Source: Opitutaceae bacterium (GTDB taxonomy: Bacteria; Verrucomicrobiota; Verrucomicrobiia; Opitutales; Opitutaceae). From it: DNA of 64,000 bases. The notes below the pieces were generated by a model. That model did no database searches, was not told the DNA's origin, and saw nothing but the letters and a program-made list of their open reading frames with translations. A program made the position numbers and the translations under genes. Below, one piece after another: positions 55,297-64,000 of the stretch (position 1 is its first letter; each line of letters opens with the position of its first letter). The stretch covers positions 146,001 to 210,000 of the forward strand of contig JAUSID010000072.1 in the NCBI GenBank assembly GCA_030648295.1, written 5' to 3'.

Positions 55297-55496
55297 CCCC
55301 ACGACCGAAACGACTCCTGCGGCTGTGGTGCGCTTTGCAGGGGCTGCTGCCGCTGGATGGAACGAACGTCACGCGCATCCGCGACGCCGCAGCATCGGTC
55401 AACGAAACGCCGCGGTTACCACCACCGGCAGCGACCACGGCCGTGCCCAACCGTCCGCATCGACGCCAACGATTGCCGCCGAAAGACAAATGCTGA
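55293..55496 (+). CDS. Small basic Pro/Arg-rich ORF after creD
   Basis: This encodes 67 residues whose ATG overlaps the creD stop (ATGA). It begins MTPRPKRLLRLWCALQGLLP and is rich in Arg, Pro and Thr, with no recognised domain. The overlap suggests translation by coupling, but composition is also what random GC-rich frames give. Doubtful. Confidence 0.3.
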   Translation: MTPRPKRLLRLWCALQGLLPLDGTNVTRIRDAAASVNETPRLPPPAATTAVPNRPHRRQRLPPKDKC

Positions 55497-55535
55497 TTCG
55501 CTTGCGCTGGCCGCCGCGACGGAGACGTTGAGCGG

Positions 55536-56420
55536 ATGAGTCTGATGCAAGTGAAGGCGGAAATCGGCGCTGCGTCTGCCGATGCGGCGGATCAGGCTTT
55601 GCTCGAAGCGGGATTCGAGCGTTGGAGCATCCTCGAGGATGTGCCGGCGAAGCGCGCCTGGGTCGTCGGAATTCTGCCGGGGGAGAAGGAGGCCCGCGAT
55701 GCCTGGACGGAAGTGCAGTCAGCGTTCCAGCAAGCAGGGATCGACGACGTATCCATTCCGCAATTCCAGAATCTCGCGGACGCCGATTGGAAGGAAAGTT
55801 ACAAGGCGCATTTTCACGCCTGGCAATTTGGCGAGCTGCACTGGGTGCCAGTGTGGGAGCGGGAAAACTACTCGCTGCCGCCGGGACATTCCGTGCTCTG
55901 GCTCGACCCGGGGCTTGCCTTTGGCACCGGCAACCACGAGACGACGCGGCTTTGTGTCGAACGGCTGGTCGCGCTTGCACAGGAGCGCGGGATCACGGGC
56001 CGGGTTGTCGATGCCGGATGCGGCTCCGGAATACTCGCTTTGTCGGCCGCACTGCTCGGCTTCGCTGATGTCACGGGATTCGACAACGATCCCGAGGCGA
56101 TTCGCGTCAGCCAGGAGAATGCGGCGCAGAACGGACTGAGCGAGCGGGTGCGGTTTTTCATCGCTGATCTCGCGACCGGACTGGAGGGTGCACCGGCGGA
56201 TTTGCTCCTGGCCAATATCCAGGCCGACATGCTGATGCGATTTGCGCGCGAGTTCGTCGGGGCGGTTGCTCCCGGCGGCGCGCTCGTGCTCAGTGGCATT
56301 CTCGCGGCTGAAAACGCTGCCGTCCGCACCACGTTCGAAGCGTTGACGCCGAACTGGTCGATCAATGCCCGGACCATGGGTGAATGGAGCGACGTCCTCC
56401 TCGTCAGGCCGCGGACGTAG
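55536..56420 (+). CDS. prmA: Ribosomal protein L11 methyltransferase
   Basis: This encodes 294 residues. The N-terminal substrate-recognition domain is followed by LDPGLAFGTGNHETTRLCVE and the SAM-binding motif VVDAGCGSGILALSAALLG. LLLANIQADMLMRFAREF holds the Asn-containing catalytic loop typical of PrmA. It trimethylates L11 residues. It converges on aat, whose stop lies about ten bases downstream. Confidence 0.95.
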   Translation: MSLMQVKAEIGAASADAADQALLEAGFERWSILEDVPAKRAWVVGILPGEKEARDAWTEVQSAFQQAGIDDVSIPQFQNLADADWKESYKAHFHAWQFGELHWVPVWERENYSLPPGHSVLWLDPGLAFGTGNHETTRLCVERLVALAQERGITGRVVDAGCGSGILALSAALLGFADVTGFDNDPEAIRVSQENAAQNGLSERVRFFIADLATGLEGAPADLLLANIQADMLMRFAREFVGAVAPGGALVLSGILAAENAAVRTTFEALTPNWSINARTMGEWSDVLLVRPRT

Positions 56421-56430
56421 CCGCGGCGGT

Positions 56431-57099
56431 TCAGGGAAACAGAACGCGATTGGTGTGCTGCTCGTCAGCGAGCCGCCGCAGGAATTCCTCGCGTGGGATT
56501 TCGCGCGCCCCGAGCAGCGAGAAATGCGGGGTCAGCTGCTGGATGTCCAGCCAGGTGGCACCGCGGGCGCGCAGGTGTTCAACCAAATGAAGCACGCAAA
56601 GCTTTGATACATCGGTGATCCGATGAAACATGCTTTCGCCGGTAAACACGCCGCCGGCGGTGACGCCGTAGAGCCCGCCCACCATCACGTCGCCGTCCCA
56701 CGCCTCGACACTGTGCGCCAAGCCGCGGCGGTGCACTTCAATGTAGGCGGCGATCATCGGTGGTGTGATCCATGTTCCACGCTGGCCCGCTCGCGGCGAC
56801 GCGGCGCATGTGCGAATGACGCCGGCGAAATCACGGTCAATGCTGAAATGCAATCGCGCCAGCGCGCGCGCGGAGCGGCGCAGGTTTCGCGGCACGTGCA
56901 GGGTGTCGAATTCAAGGATCGCGCGGCGCGGTGGACACACCCAGGGAATGGGGCTGAACGGCGTTGAATCGGGCCAAGGAAAGATGCCGTGCCGGTACGC
57001 GGAGATTATCCTTTCGGCGGTCAGGTTGTAATCAAGCGCGACGAGCCCGAGCTCGTCTCGCGGGTCGGGGGCAGACCAGGAAATCTGGGGCGCAGCCAT
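56431..57099 (-). CDS. aat: Leucyl/phenylalanyl-tRNA-protein transferase
   Basis: This encodes 222 residues from ATG 57099. Family signatures are GIFPWP near residue 40, FSPIPWVCPPRRAILEFDTL, the active-site region SVEAWDGDVMVGGLYGVTAG and GGVFTGESMFHRITDVSKL. It adds Leu or Phe to N-terminal Arg or Lys, marking proteins for the ClpAP N-end-rule pathway. No clpS is adjacent. Confidence 0.95.
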   Translation of the reverse strand: MAAPQISWSAPDPRDELGLVALDYNLTAERIISAYRHGIFPWPDSTPFSPIPWVCPPRRAILEFDTLHVPRNLRRSARALARLHFSIDRDFAGVIRTCAASPRAGQRGTWITPPMIAAYIEVHRRGLAHSVEAWDGDVMVGGLYGVTAGGVFTGESMFHRITDVSKLCVLHLVEHLRARGATWLDIQQLTPHFSLLGAREIPREEFLRRLADEQHTNRVLFP

Positions 57100-57285
57100 C
57101 ACGGATCGCCGAGAATCTGCCGCGTGTTCGCGGCGCCGCCAGAATGATTTTTGACGTCGCAGTTTGACTTGGCACCAACCTGGTTTCGTCGTGGGGCGCG
57201 CCGGTGGTCGAACTTGGCGGAGCGGCATGCCCTCACGCGGAAATCCTTGCGTGATTTGGGCGCGGTTACCTTCGTTGCGACCGAA

Positions 57286-58461
57286 ATGAGAGACTCGCAG
57301 CACCTCCCGATATCGGTCGCCGCCGTCATACCGGTTGGCTGGTTGGCCGTGAAGGTGCTGCGAGGATGCGTGCGCGTTGTCGTTTTGATTGCACTGAACT
57401 CCGGTGTCGCGTTGTTCGCCCACGATCCGGGGATCAGCACCACGCAGGTGCAGCTCTTCGCCGATCGCATTGACCTCACGACCGGGTTTGCGCCGGCCGA
57501 CGCCGAGACGCTGCTGCCCGAGAAGCTGCGAACCGGCGATACGTGGACGGAGGCGCAGCTCGAAACTGCGCGCGATGCACTTCACGCGATCGCGAGCCAA
57601 CTGTGGGATGTCGGCGCAGGCGGCAAACTCCATCCGCCGCGGCGCATCCGTTTGGAACTAAGCACGGGTGACGCGTTGAATTTCCACCTCGAGTATCCGC
57701 GAGTGGATTCGGCAACGCTCACGCTGCGGGCGCGAAAGCTGGGCGAGCTTCCAAGCGGACACCGTCAGTTTGTCATCGTTTCCGACGAGCGCGGATCGAC
57801 GATAACCAAGAAGTTGCTCAGCGCCCGTGATAATCTGATCGAGGTGCCGCTTGCAGGCGCCGCCACGGCGACCGAAGCGCCGTCGGTCAATTCGGGAGGG
57901 CACACATTCTGGGGATTTGTGCGACTGGGCGTTGAGCACATCTGGACGGGATATGACCACCTGCTTTTCCTGCTCGCGCTTCTGATCGTTTGCCGGAGCT
58001 TCCGCTCGAGCGTGGCGATCATATCGTGCTTCACGGTCGCGCATTCACTGACGCTCGCAGCGGCGACCGCGAATCTGGTTCATCTTTCAGGCCGAGTCGT
58101 CGAACCGCTGATTGCCGCCTCGATCGTTTTCGTCGGAGCGGAAAACTTGTGGCGTCGCGGTGGCGAGCCGCCCGGGAGGTGGGGGGTGACGTTCGCATTT
58201 GGGCTCATCCATGGATTTGGGTTTGCGACGGTGCTGCGCGACTTGGGCGTGGGACGTGGCGGCGAAGGAATCACGATGCCGCTCTTGGGTTTTAATGTCG
58301 GTGTGGAAGTCGGACAGGTTGCCATCGCGACCGTCGTGCTTCCGCTGCTTTGGCGGGCGCACCGCAAACCGGTCTTCGCGCGTGTTGGCGTGCCGGCGAT
58401 CTCGAGTGTGATCGCGCTCGCCGGGCTGTACTGGCTAATGGCCAGGACAATCTTCAGCTGA
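57286..58461 (+). CDS. HupE/UreJ family-2 membrane protein
   Basis: This encodes 391 residues from ATG 57286. A signal or first helix (VVVLIALNSGVALFA) leads to a periplasmic domain of about 170 residues, then a C-terminal block of six to seven helices. That block starts GFVRLGVEHIWTGYDHLLFL and contains SCFTVAHSLTLAAATANLVH and FAFGLIHGFGFATVLRDLG. The His-rich helix motifs (HIW-x5-H, AHS, HGFGFA) are the HupE/UreJ_2 hallmark, often linked to metal (Ni or Co) transport, but this subfamily has no proven substrate. Confidence 0.85.
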   Translation: MRDSQHLPISVAAVIPVGWLAVKVLRGCVRVVVLIALNSGVALFAHDPGISTTQVQLFADRIDLTTGFAPADAETLLPEKLRTGDTWTEAQLETARDALHAIASQLWDVGAGGKLHPPRRIRLELSTGDALNFHLEYPRVDSATLTLRARKLGELPSGHRQFVIVSDERGSTITKKLLSARDNLIEVPLAGAATATEAPSVNSGGHTFWGFVRLGVEHIWTGYDHLLFLLALLIVCRSFRSSVAIISCFTVAHSLTLAAATANLVHLSGRVVEPLIAASIVFVGAENLWRRGGEPPGRWGVTFAFGLIHGFGFATVLRDLGVGRGGEGITMPLLGFNVGVEVGQVAIATVVLPLLWRAHRKPVFARVGVPAISSVIALAGLYWLMARTIFS

Positions 58462-58542
58462 GTCCAGATCGCACAGTCGAGGATGCTCGATGATGCCGGC
58501 GGCCAGCACGGATGGCTCCGCGGCCGGTGTGAGCGGCAATTT

Positions 58543-59907
58543 CTACGAGAACAAATCCGACGCGGTTCGGCTCAGGAACTCTTCCATGTACCCCGTCGTT
58601 GCCTTGCCCTCGATGAAAACGGGATCCGCCATGATGGCGCGGTGGAGGGGAATCGTGGTCTTGATGCCGCGGATCAGGTATTCGCTCAGCGCACGGTACG
58701 CCCGCTCGAGCGCCATTTTGCGGGTCGAGCCGAAGCAGATCAGCTTTCCAATCATCGAATCGTAGTACGGCGGTATGGTGTAACCGCTGTAAGCGTGGGA
58801 ATCCACCCGCACGCCATGTCCGCCGGGCGCATAGTAGAGACCAATTGTGCCCGGCGACGGCGCGAAATTGCGCGCCGGATCCTCGGCGTTGATCCGGCAC
58901 TCGATCGCGTGCTTCTCGAACTTGATGTCGCCTTGGTCGAAATCGAGTTTCTCGCCGTTCGCCACCCGGATCTGCTGCTTGATGAGATCGATCCCTGTCA
59001 CTTCCTCGGTGACCGGATGCTCGACCTGAATCCGCGTGTTCATCTCGATGAAGAAGTAATTACCCTTGGCATCGACGAGGAATTCGATCGTGCCGGCGTT
59101 CTCGTATTCGGCGGCTTCGGCGGCTTTCACCGCCGCCTTGCCCATCCGCTTCCGGAGATCCGAGGTCAGGAACGGCGACGGAGATTCCTCGATCAGCTTC
59201 TGATGCCGACGCTGGACGGAGCAGTCGCGTTCACCCAGATGCAGCACCTTGCCGTGACTGTCGGCCAGAATCTGAAATTCGATGTGACGTGGCTTCTCGA
59301 TGTACTTCTCGATGTAAACGGAGCCATTGCCGAACGCCTTCTCCGCTTCGCCGCGGGCGACGTGGTATTCCTTCGCGAAGGAAACGTCGTTGTGCGCGAT
59401 GCGCATGCCGCGGCCACCACCGCCGGCGACGGCCTTGATGATAACTGGATAACCAATCTTGCGGGCGACTTTAACGGCATCGCCTTCACTTTCGACCGGC
59501 CCGTCGGATCCGGGAACAATGGGAACGCCGGCTTTTTTTACCGTGTCCTTCGCCACGGATTTGTCGCCCATCATCTTGATGGATTTTGATTTGGGGCCAA
59601 TGAACTTGATGTTACATGACTCGCACTGTTCTGCGAACTTCGCGTTTTCTGAAAGGAAACCATACCCCGGGTGAATTGCGTCCACGTCCGCAATTTCTGC
59701 CGCACTTATGATCCGATCGGCGCGTAGATAGCTGTCACTGCTCTTCGGGCCGCCGATGCAGATCGCTTCGTCGGCAAGTTGAACATGCAGGGACTGCACG
59801 TCGGCCTCGGAGTAAACCGCAAGGCTCTTGATGCCCAGTTCGCGACAGGCTCGAACGATGCGAAGGGCGATTTCACCGCGGTTGGCGATGAGGATTTTTT
59901 GAATCAT
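58543..59907 (-). CDS. accC: Acetyl-CoA carboxylase, biotin carboxylase subunit
   Basis: This encodes 454 residues. Start [23 protein letters not shown]-grasp loop [17 protein letters not shown]; the [13 protein letters not shown] segment; the catalytic region [20 protein letters not shown]. It carboxylates biotin on AccB with ATP and bicarbonate, starting fatty-acid synthesis. It is downstream of accB in the same direction, about 90 bases apart, so they form an operon. Confidence 0.97.
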   Translation of the reverse strand: MIQKILIANRGEIALRIVRACRELGIKSLAVYSEADVQSLHVQLADEAICIGGPKSSDSYLRADRIISAAEIADVDAIHPGYGFLSENAKFAEQCESCNIKFIGPKSKSIKMMGDKSVAKDTVKKAGVPIVPGSDGPVESEGDAVKVARKIGYPVIIKAVAGGGGRGMRIAHNDVSFAKEYHVARGEAEKAFGNGSVYIEKYIEKPRHIEFQILADSHGKVLHLGERDCSVQRRHQKLIEESPSPFLTSDLRKRMGKAAVKAAEAAEYENAGTIEFLVDAKGNYFFIEMNTRIQVEHPVTEEVTGIDLIKQQIRVANGEKLDFDQGDIKFEKHAIECRINAEDPARNFAPSPGTIGLYYAPGGHGVRVDSHAYSGYTIPPYYDSMIGKLICFGSTRKMALERAYRALSEYLIRGIKTTIPLHRAIMADPVFIEGKATTGYMEEFLSRTASDLFS

Positions 59908-59995
59908 CGGGCTGCTGGAAGGTGACGATGCTTTCGCCCCCGCGCGCCAGAAACGTCAGAACGGCGCTCCGGACAAGGGCGGGCTGCGAAGGCTC

Positions 59996-60487
59996 TTAGC
60001 CCTGCTTCAGCTTGAAGAGTCGCTGGCCATACTCGACCGGCTGACCGTTTTCGACGAGGATCTCGATCACGGCTCCCTTTGCCTCTGCCTGTATCTCGTT
60101 CATGATCTTCATCGCCTCGATGATGCAGACGACGGTGTTTTCCACGACCTTGGCGCCGACATCGACGAACGGTTTACTTTCGGGGGATGCCGCCCGGTAG
60201 AACGTTCCAACCATGGGTGACTTGATGTACGTTACTCCTGGTTCGTCGCGCGGCGCACCAGCAGGACCTCCGGGAAGCGTCGCCGGAACCTGCTGAGACG
60301 GAACCATTGGTGGTGTGGTGTCGCCAGTTGGAAATGGCGCGCTCGAACCACGAGAACTCGTCACTACCGGCAATCCATTTGTCCCTCGGCGAATCTTCAG
60401 CTTAAAACCTTCTTCCTCGACCGCGAACTCAGTGAGCTCCGAGCGCTTCATGAGTTCGATGATCTGCTTAATCTGTTTGAGGTCCAA
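59996..60487 (-). CDS. accB: Acetyl-CoA carboxylase, biotin carboxyl carrier protein
   Basis: This encodes 163 residues from a TTG start; the resulting N-terminus [20 protein letters not shown] closely matches E. coli AccB ([20 protein letters not shown]), which supports this non-ATG codon. A Pro/Gly linker precedes the biotinyl domain, where the Lys in [13 protein letters not shown] is biotinylated. It carries CO2 from AccC to the transferase. The 278 bases upstream contain no gene and are A/T-richer than the surroundings; the promoter is probably there. Confidence 0.95.
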   Translation of the reverse strand: MDLKQIKQIIELMKRSELTEFAVEEEGFKLKIRRGTNGLPVVTSSRGSSAPFPTGDTTPPMVPSQQVPATLPGGPAGAPRDEPGVTYIKSPMVGTFYRAASPESKPFVDVGAKVVENTVVCIIEAMKIMNEIQAEAKGAVIEILVENGQPVEYGQRLFKLKQG

Positions 60488-60765
60488 AAGGGTGCCTTGG
60501 TTGAGTTGAGTAGGCTGGAAAGGTTAGTTGGAATTCGAGGTCGGCCGTTCAAAAGTAATGCAGGCAACCAAGCAATCATTGAATTTCCGCGTTTCGGCCC
60601 AAATCGTCGGAAAACGCGCACAAATCGCGGAAAAACGCTGAAAACGGCACATTTTTTGGCCAAAATCGTGCGTCTTGCCAATAATTCTCAGACCCGTCTT
60701 TTCCGGATTTTCAGGGATTTCGGCGACGTGACTGTTCTTCGCGGAGGGGCGGATGCGAGTTTGGC

Positions 60766-63657
60766 TCAACTGACCGTCACCTCGAGTCCGCGATCGGCGA
60801 GCTCGAACCCAATAAACCGGGCGCGGCGATTCGGCGGCCGGTTTTCGAGCCGCTCTCTGATCCGTCGTCCCGAGGCCGCGTCGCGAGCACAGAGAAGCAT
60901 ATATCCGCCACCGCCTGCGCCTAGCAGCTTGGCCGCTGCAAGATCGTCACCGCACTGAAGCAAGAGGCGTTCAACCGCCGGCGTGCTCGTGCCGGGATCC
61001 AATCGTTTATTCAGATCCCATGAGCGGGCGATGCACCGGCAAAACCCGACCGCGTCGTCCTGTTGGATCGCGCCAAAGAGTTCGAGTGCGTTTTGTCGAA
61101 TGAGATTCAGCGTCTGGAGCGTTTCGAACCGGCCTAGGAACATATCATGCACGATTTCTTTCAGGATACCCTTCGCGAGGCGTGTGATTCCCGTATAGTA
61201 GAGTAGCAGGGTCCGATTAGCGTGGTCGGCGTCAAACACATGACCCGGCAAGTAACGAACACTTGGCGTCTGCGTCAGTCCGGGGGTGGTTTGTATCAGC
61301 TTCAGCCCGCGGAAAAGAGCACCGGCTTGATCCTGCCAGCCGCCGCCAGTGGTGAGGAGCTGCTCCACCGCAAGGACACGGCGATACAAGTTTACTTCGT
61401 CCCAGCCCAATGAACAGGTCCGGTTCAAGGCGCCCAAGAGAGTTGCTCCGAGGATCGACGACGTGCCCAACCCCGACCCTTTTGGTACCGCGCTCAGCAG
61501 GGAAATTTCCAATCCGCCGCCGAACGCTCTGAGCCGATCCTTGAGGGGCCGGTCTGCCTTGCCGCTGGAAAACCGGGGTAGAAACCCCGCGAGTGCCAAG
61601 GCTGCCTTGGCCAGGCTGAAACCTGACCGCGGATCCCGGAAACCGGCGAGGTCCGCATTGGTCGCGATGGTTTCGCCCACCCCGAGGTCGATGGAACGGA
61701 GGCGGATAATCGGCTCTTTGACGGGACGGATGAATACTTGGATTGGTGGCTGCCCATTGAGCAATACCGCGACATTCAGCACGGCACCACCGAACTCGAG
61801 GCAGTAAGGAGGGGTGTCGGTCCAACCGCCCGCAAGGTCCAGCCGCACGGGACTGCGCGCCCACACTATCTGATCCTCCTTCAGCGCCAGCCGGGGACGC
61901 GTGGCGGAAAGTTGCGCGGACGAGACGATGGCCGTCTGCAGCTGCTGATGGGCTTCCGCGACGAATAAAGCGGATTTTTTGCCACGTTGAATCTGGCCCG
62001 CGAGCATAAGATACCGGGAGCGGTACTCCGGTCGCGCGATTGCTGGTTTGTTGCGCGAAAGCCACCGCACGAGCTGGTGATCACCCTGCCGTGATAACCG
62101 CGCCATGGCCGTAAAGTCCTGCGCGAACACGCGCGTGTCGCCGCGATCGCGACACGCCACGAATTCGCCGACGAGTGCGGTCGCATGGTTCTTGACCCGA
62201 TCCGCGAAATACCGGCGAAAATTCAAGCGCGTTGGAATCTCCGCTGCGCACAGCCGACGCGATCGCAGGACTCGTTTGGTGATGTTGGGGTCGGGTTTCG
62301 GGGCAAAGAACCAGTCGAGCAGCGACTGGTTGATGCCGGTCGCCGGGATTAGCGGATATATTTCCACATCGAATAAATCCGCTTCCGAGTGCTCCAAGCC
62401 GCGCGCGTTCATCCATTGCGCCGCGTCCTGTCCACAAATCGTGGCACCTTCACCGGCACGGCCGCGCAACGTGTCGTCGAGCGCATATGGTCGGAACACA
62501 AACGCATTGCGGCCCACTGGCGCCACGTCGAGACACCAGTGCGGCTCGAGGCATAGAGCGGCGGCTTCGACAGGAACCCCGGTGACGATGTTAAAGCCGT
62601 GCAGTTCCACTTCCGACTGAGTCGCAACACCGTCAAGCCAGACGGGTGACCGAGGCTGTGCCACGACTTTTGGCGCTGGGCTCGCGGAACGGTAGAGCTT
62701 CGTCGTCGCGCTTCCGCCAGTGAGATGTTCGAAAGATTCGAATAGCTGCCGGTTCGATCCGAGGTGGAAGAATCGGGCGTTCTCCAGAGGAATGACGCTC
62801 GTCGTGATTTTCGACCAGCCAGCGCGTTGGAAACGCGCCTGTATTGCGCGTCGCTGACCGAGAATGGGTCCGATTTCTGAATACAGGTCCAGGAATCGAG
62901 GATGTCCGCTGCCGGTTCTGAACGTCTGACGGCTTTCATCCCAACCACAAAGTCTGAACAGGAACCGCAATGCCATCGTGCTGAGCAACCACAAGCCAGT
63001 GTCGACGAAGAAATCATAGCGCGGCAGGTGATGGTAAATGGTTTCCGGCGCCGGTTTTTGGAGGAAAAAAGCGATGGGGAGCGGCGTGTTTCCATCCGCT
63101 GGCTGTTTGCCCACGAAGTAGACGCCAAAATGCTGCGCCACCTCTGGCGTCACCCGCATGCCAATTCCCGTGATATCGGTGTCGACGGGCCGGATCCGCA
63201 GCGGATTGAAATCGAGCCAAACATCGCCAGATGCAACGAGCGCTGATGCCTTCGGTCCGGCTTCCCGCAGCACCTGGCCGTAATGCGGCAGTTGAAAGTC
63301 TGCTAGCGTTTGGTCGAAGCGATGCCGACCGTATTCCTCCAACGGCGGAACCGGCAGCATCGCCTTGCCAATGGCGGCATACGCAGGAAGCCGCCGGCTT
63401 TCGCCGCCGGCATGTACGACCAGCGCACGACCGGTGTTCAACCAGTCGATGAGTGGCGTTCCGGGCCGCGGCCCGGCGCGCCAGGCGCCGTGCAGCAACG
63501 CGACGCTTCCGCCACCCGAACCGAGTCGTTCGCCCGCCGGATCACTGGAAATGAAAGCGTGCGGGATGTCCCGCGTGATTAGCCCGCGGCCAGTGGCCGA
63601 CCCGAATCTCAGGAATCGATCCAGTCCTGGAGGCACGGAAACGAGCGTGCGAAACAT
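60766..63657 (-). CDS. fkp: Bifunctional L-fucokinase/GDP-L-fucose pyrophosphorylase
   Basis: This encodes 963 residues, the normal size of Bacteroides Fkp. The N-terminal half has the pyrophosphorylase loop VVHAGGESRRLPAYAAIGKA. The C-terminal half is a GHMP kinase with SPVRLDLAGGWTDTPPYCLE, the ATP loop AVPKGSGLGTSSILGATLLG and KLLGAGGGGYMLL. It converts free fucose to GDP-fucose for surface glycans. It is on the same strand as accBC but separated by a gene-free gap. Confidence 0.92.
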   Translation of the reverse strand: MFRTLVSVPPGLDRFLRFGSATGRGLITRDIPHAFISSDPAGERLGSGGGSVALLHGAWRAGPRPGTPLIDWLNTGRALVVHAGGESRRLPAYAAIGKAMLPVPPLEEYGRHRFDQTLADFQLPHYGQVLREAGPKASALVASGDVWLDFNPLRIRPVDTDITGIGMRVTPEVAQHFGVYFVGKQPADGNTPLPIAFFLQKPAPETIYHHLPRYDFFVDTGLWLLSTMALRFLFRLCGWDESRQTFRTGSGHPRFLDLYSEIGPILGQRRAIQARFQRAGWSKITTSVIPLENARFFHLGSNRQLFESFEHLTGGSATTKLYRSASPAPKVVAQPRSPVWLDGVATQSEVELHGFNIVTGVPVEAAALCLEPHWCLDVAPVGRNAFVFRPYALDDTLRGRAGEGATICGQDAAQWMNARGLEHSEADLFDVEIYPLIPATGINQSLLDWFFAPKPDPNITKRVLRSRRLCAAEIPTRLNFRRYFADRVKNHATALVGEFVACRDRGDTRVFAQDFTAMARLSRQGDHQLVRWLSRNKPAIARPEYRSRYLMLAGQIQRGKKSALFVAEAHQQLQTAIVSSAQLSATRPRLALKEDQIVWARSPVRLDLAGGWTDTPPYCLEFGGAVLNVAVLLNGQPPIQVFIRPVKEPIIRLRSIDLGVGETIATNADLAGFRDPRSGFSLAKAALALAGFLPRFSSGKADRPLKDRLRAFGGGLEISLLSAVPKGSGLGTSSILGATLLGALNRTCSLGWDEVNLYRRVLAVEQLLTTGGGWQDQAGALFRGLKLIQTTPGLTQTPSVRYLPGHVFDADHANRTLLLYYTGITRLAKGILKEIVHDMFLGRFETLQTLNLIRQNALELFGAIQQDDAVGFCRCIARSWDLNKRLDPGTSTPAVERLLLQCGDDLAAAKLLGAGGGGYMLLCARDAASGRRIRERLENRPPNRRARFIGFELADRGLEVTVS

Positions 63658-64000
63658 GCGTCATCGAGACTTTTTCCGCGCGCGATTACATGCAAGGCTT
63701 CTTCGTGCGGTTGCCGCGCAACGAATCCGTGTGCGGCCTAGCGATCCAATAAGTGAATACACGAGCCTCAGTGGGCGCCAACCCTGACGGAGAGCCGTCA
63801 AGCCTGGGCATGAGGAGGGAAGACCGCTATCGCAAATCTCGACGATGGTGGTTGAGCTGAACTTTCATTCATCAACGTGAAAAAGACTTGAACGACGCAC
63901 GGATCGTTTCATGTTTCGCGTCCCTTCATTTTCTCGCAGCCGATACATGGGACCAAGGTGTAGCGAGGGAGGCGAAGCGCTTCGTTCTTTGCGCGACAAA
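63658..64000. other. Gene-free window end
   Basis: About 340 bases upstream of fkp. No supportable ORF, RNA or repeat was found. The region likely holds the fkp promoter and perhaps the upstream region of a gene beyond the window edge. Confidence 0.4.

Noticed and set aside
60497..60958. 153-codon + strand frame spanning the accB-fkp gap.
   Set aside because: Half of it is antisense to fkp, and the gap part has no recognisable protein features.

Overview
The window is GC-rich chromosomal DNA, densely coded on both strands. It most resembles Verrucomicrobiota, probably an Opitutaceae-like bacterium. The pointers are the large Opitutaceae-style TonB receptor, the Rhodopirellula/Verrucomicrobium-type ECF sigma fragment, the bifunctional fucokinase/GDP-fucose pyrophosphorylase and several dispersed palindromic repeat families. 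This is inferred from protein style; there is no rRNA in the window to confirm it. I saw no tRNA, rRNA or CRISPR array.

Region 1 (1-8.7 kb) is a metal, probably copper, handling island on the + strand. It holds the end of a CopA multicopper oxidase, CopB, a ferric-reductase-like flavocytochrome, two His/Met-rich Spy-like proteins, two secreted CxxC proteins, a His/Cys-rich membrane protein, two related tiny peptides ending in Cys plus His, a decayed second copB, a stand-alone CBM48 protein and a DUF4396 membrane protein. Order and paralogy suggest an ancestral module that was duplicated and then diverged.

Region 2 (8.7-16.2 kb) is a tightly coupled run: GH15 glucoamylase, glucose-6-phosphate dehydrogenase, a membrane-tethered FAD/NAD(P)H/[2Fe-2S] reductase, a bis-heme cytochrome b and a seven-heme cytochrome c. 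The inferred role is to pass reducing power from sugar oxidation across the inner membrane to a periplasmic multiheme acceptor. It is the most interesting candidate system in the window.

Region 3 (16.2-22.7 kb) looks eroded. A rhomboid fragment and an ECF sigma fragment meet tail to tail, an intact TonB receptor follows, then a 5'-truncated and frameshifted TPR membrane protein, and a C-terminal scrap of another TonB receptor.

Region 4 (22.7-46 kb) is mostly housekeeping and envelope genes. It contains a U32 protease-family (RlhA-like) protein, an MFS exporter next to an OxyR-like LysR regulator, an ECF sigma/anti-sigma/PDZ operon, a minus-strand aldose epimerase-TatA-Smr-phosphodiesterase run, an NfeD-NfeD-flotillin operon, RodZ, FtsK, ManA, GrpE and DnaJ.

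Region 5 (46-64 kb) holds a xylose-type ABC transporter (xylFGH) with a four-helix-bundle cassette inserted between xylG and xylH. Next come hldE/rfaE2-type adenylyltransferase, purN and creBC, then creD behind four TTCAC direct repeats matching the E. coli CreB cre-tag. PrmA, Aat, a HupE/UreJ-type membrane protein, AccC, AccB and the fucose salvage enzyme Fkp complete the window.
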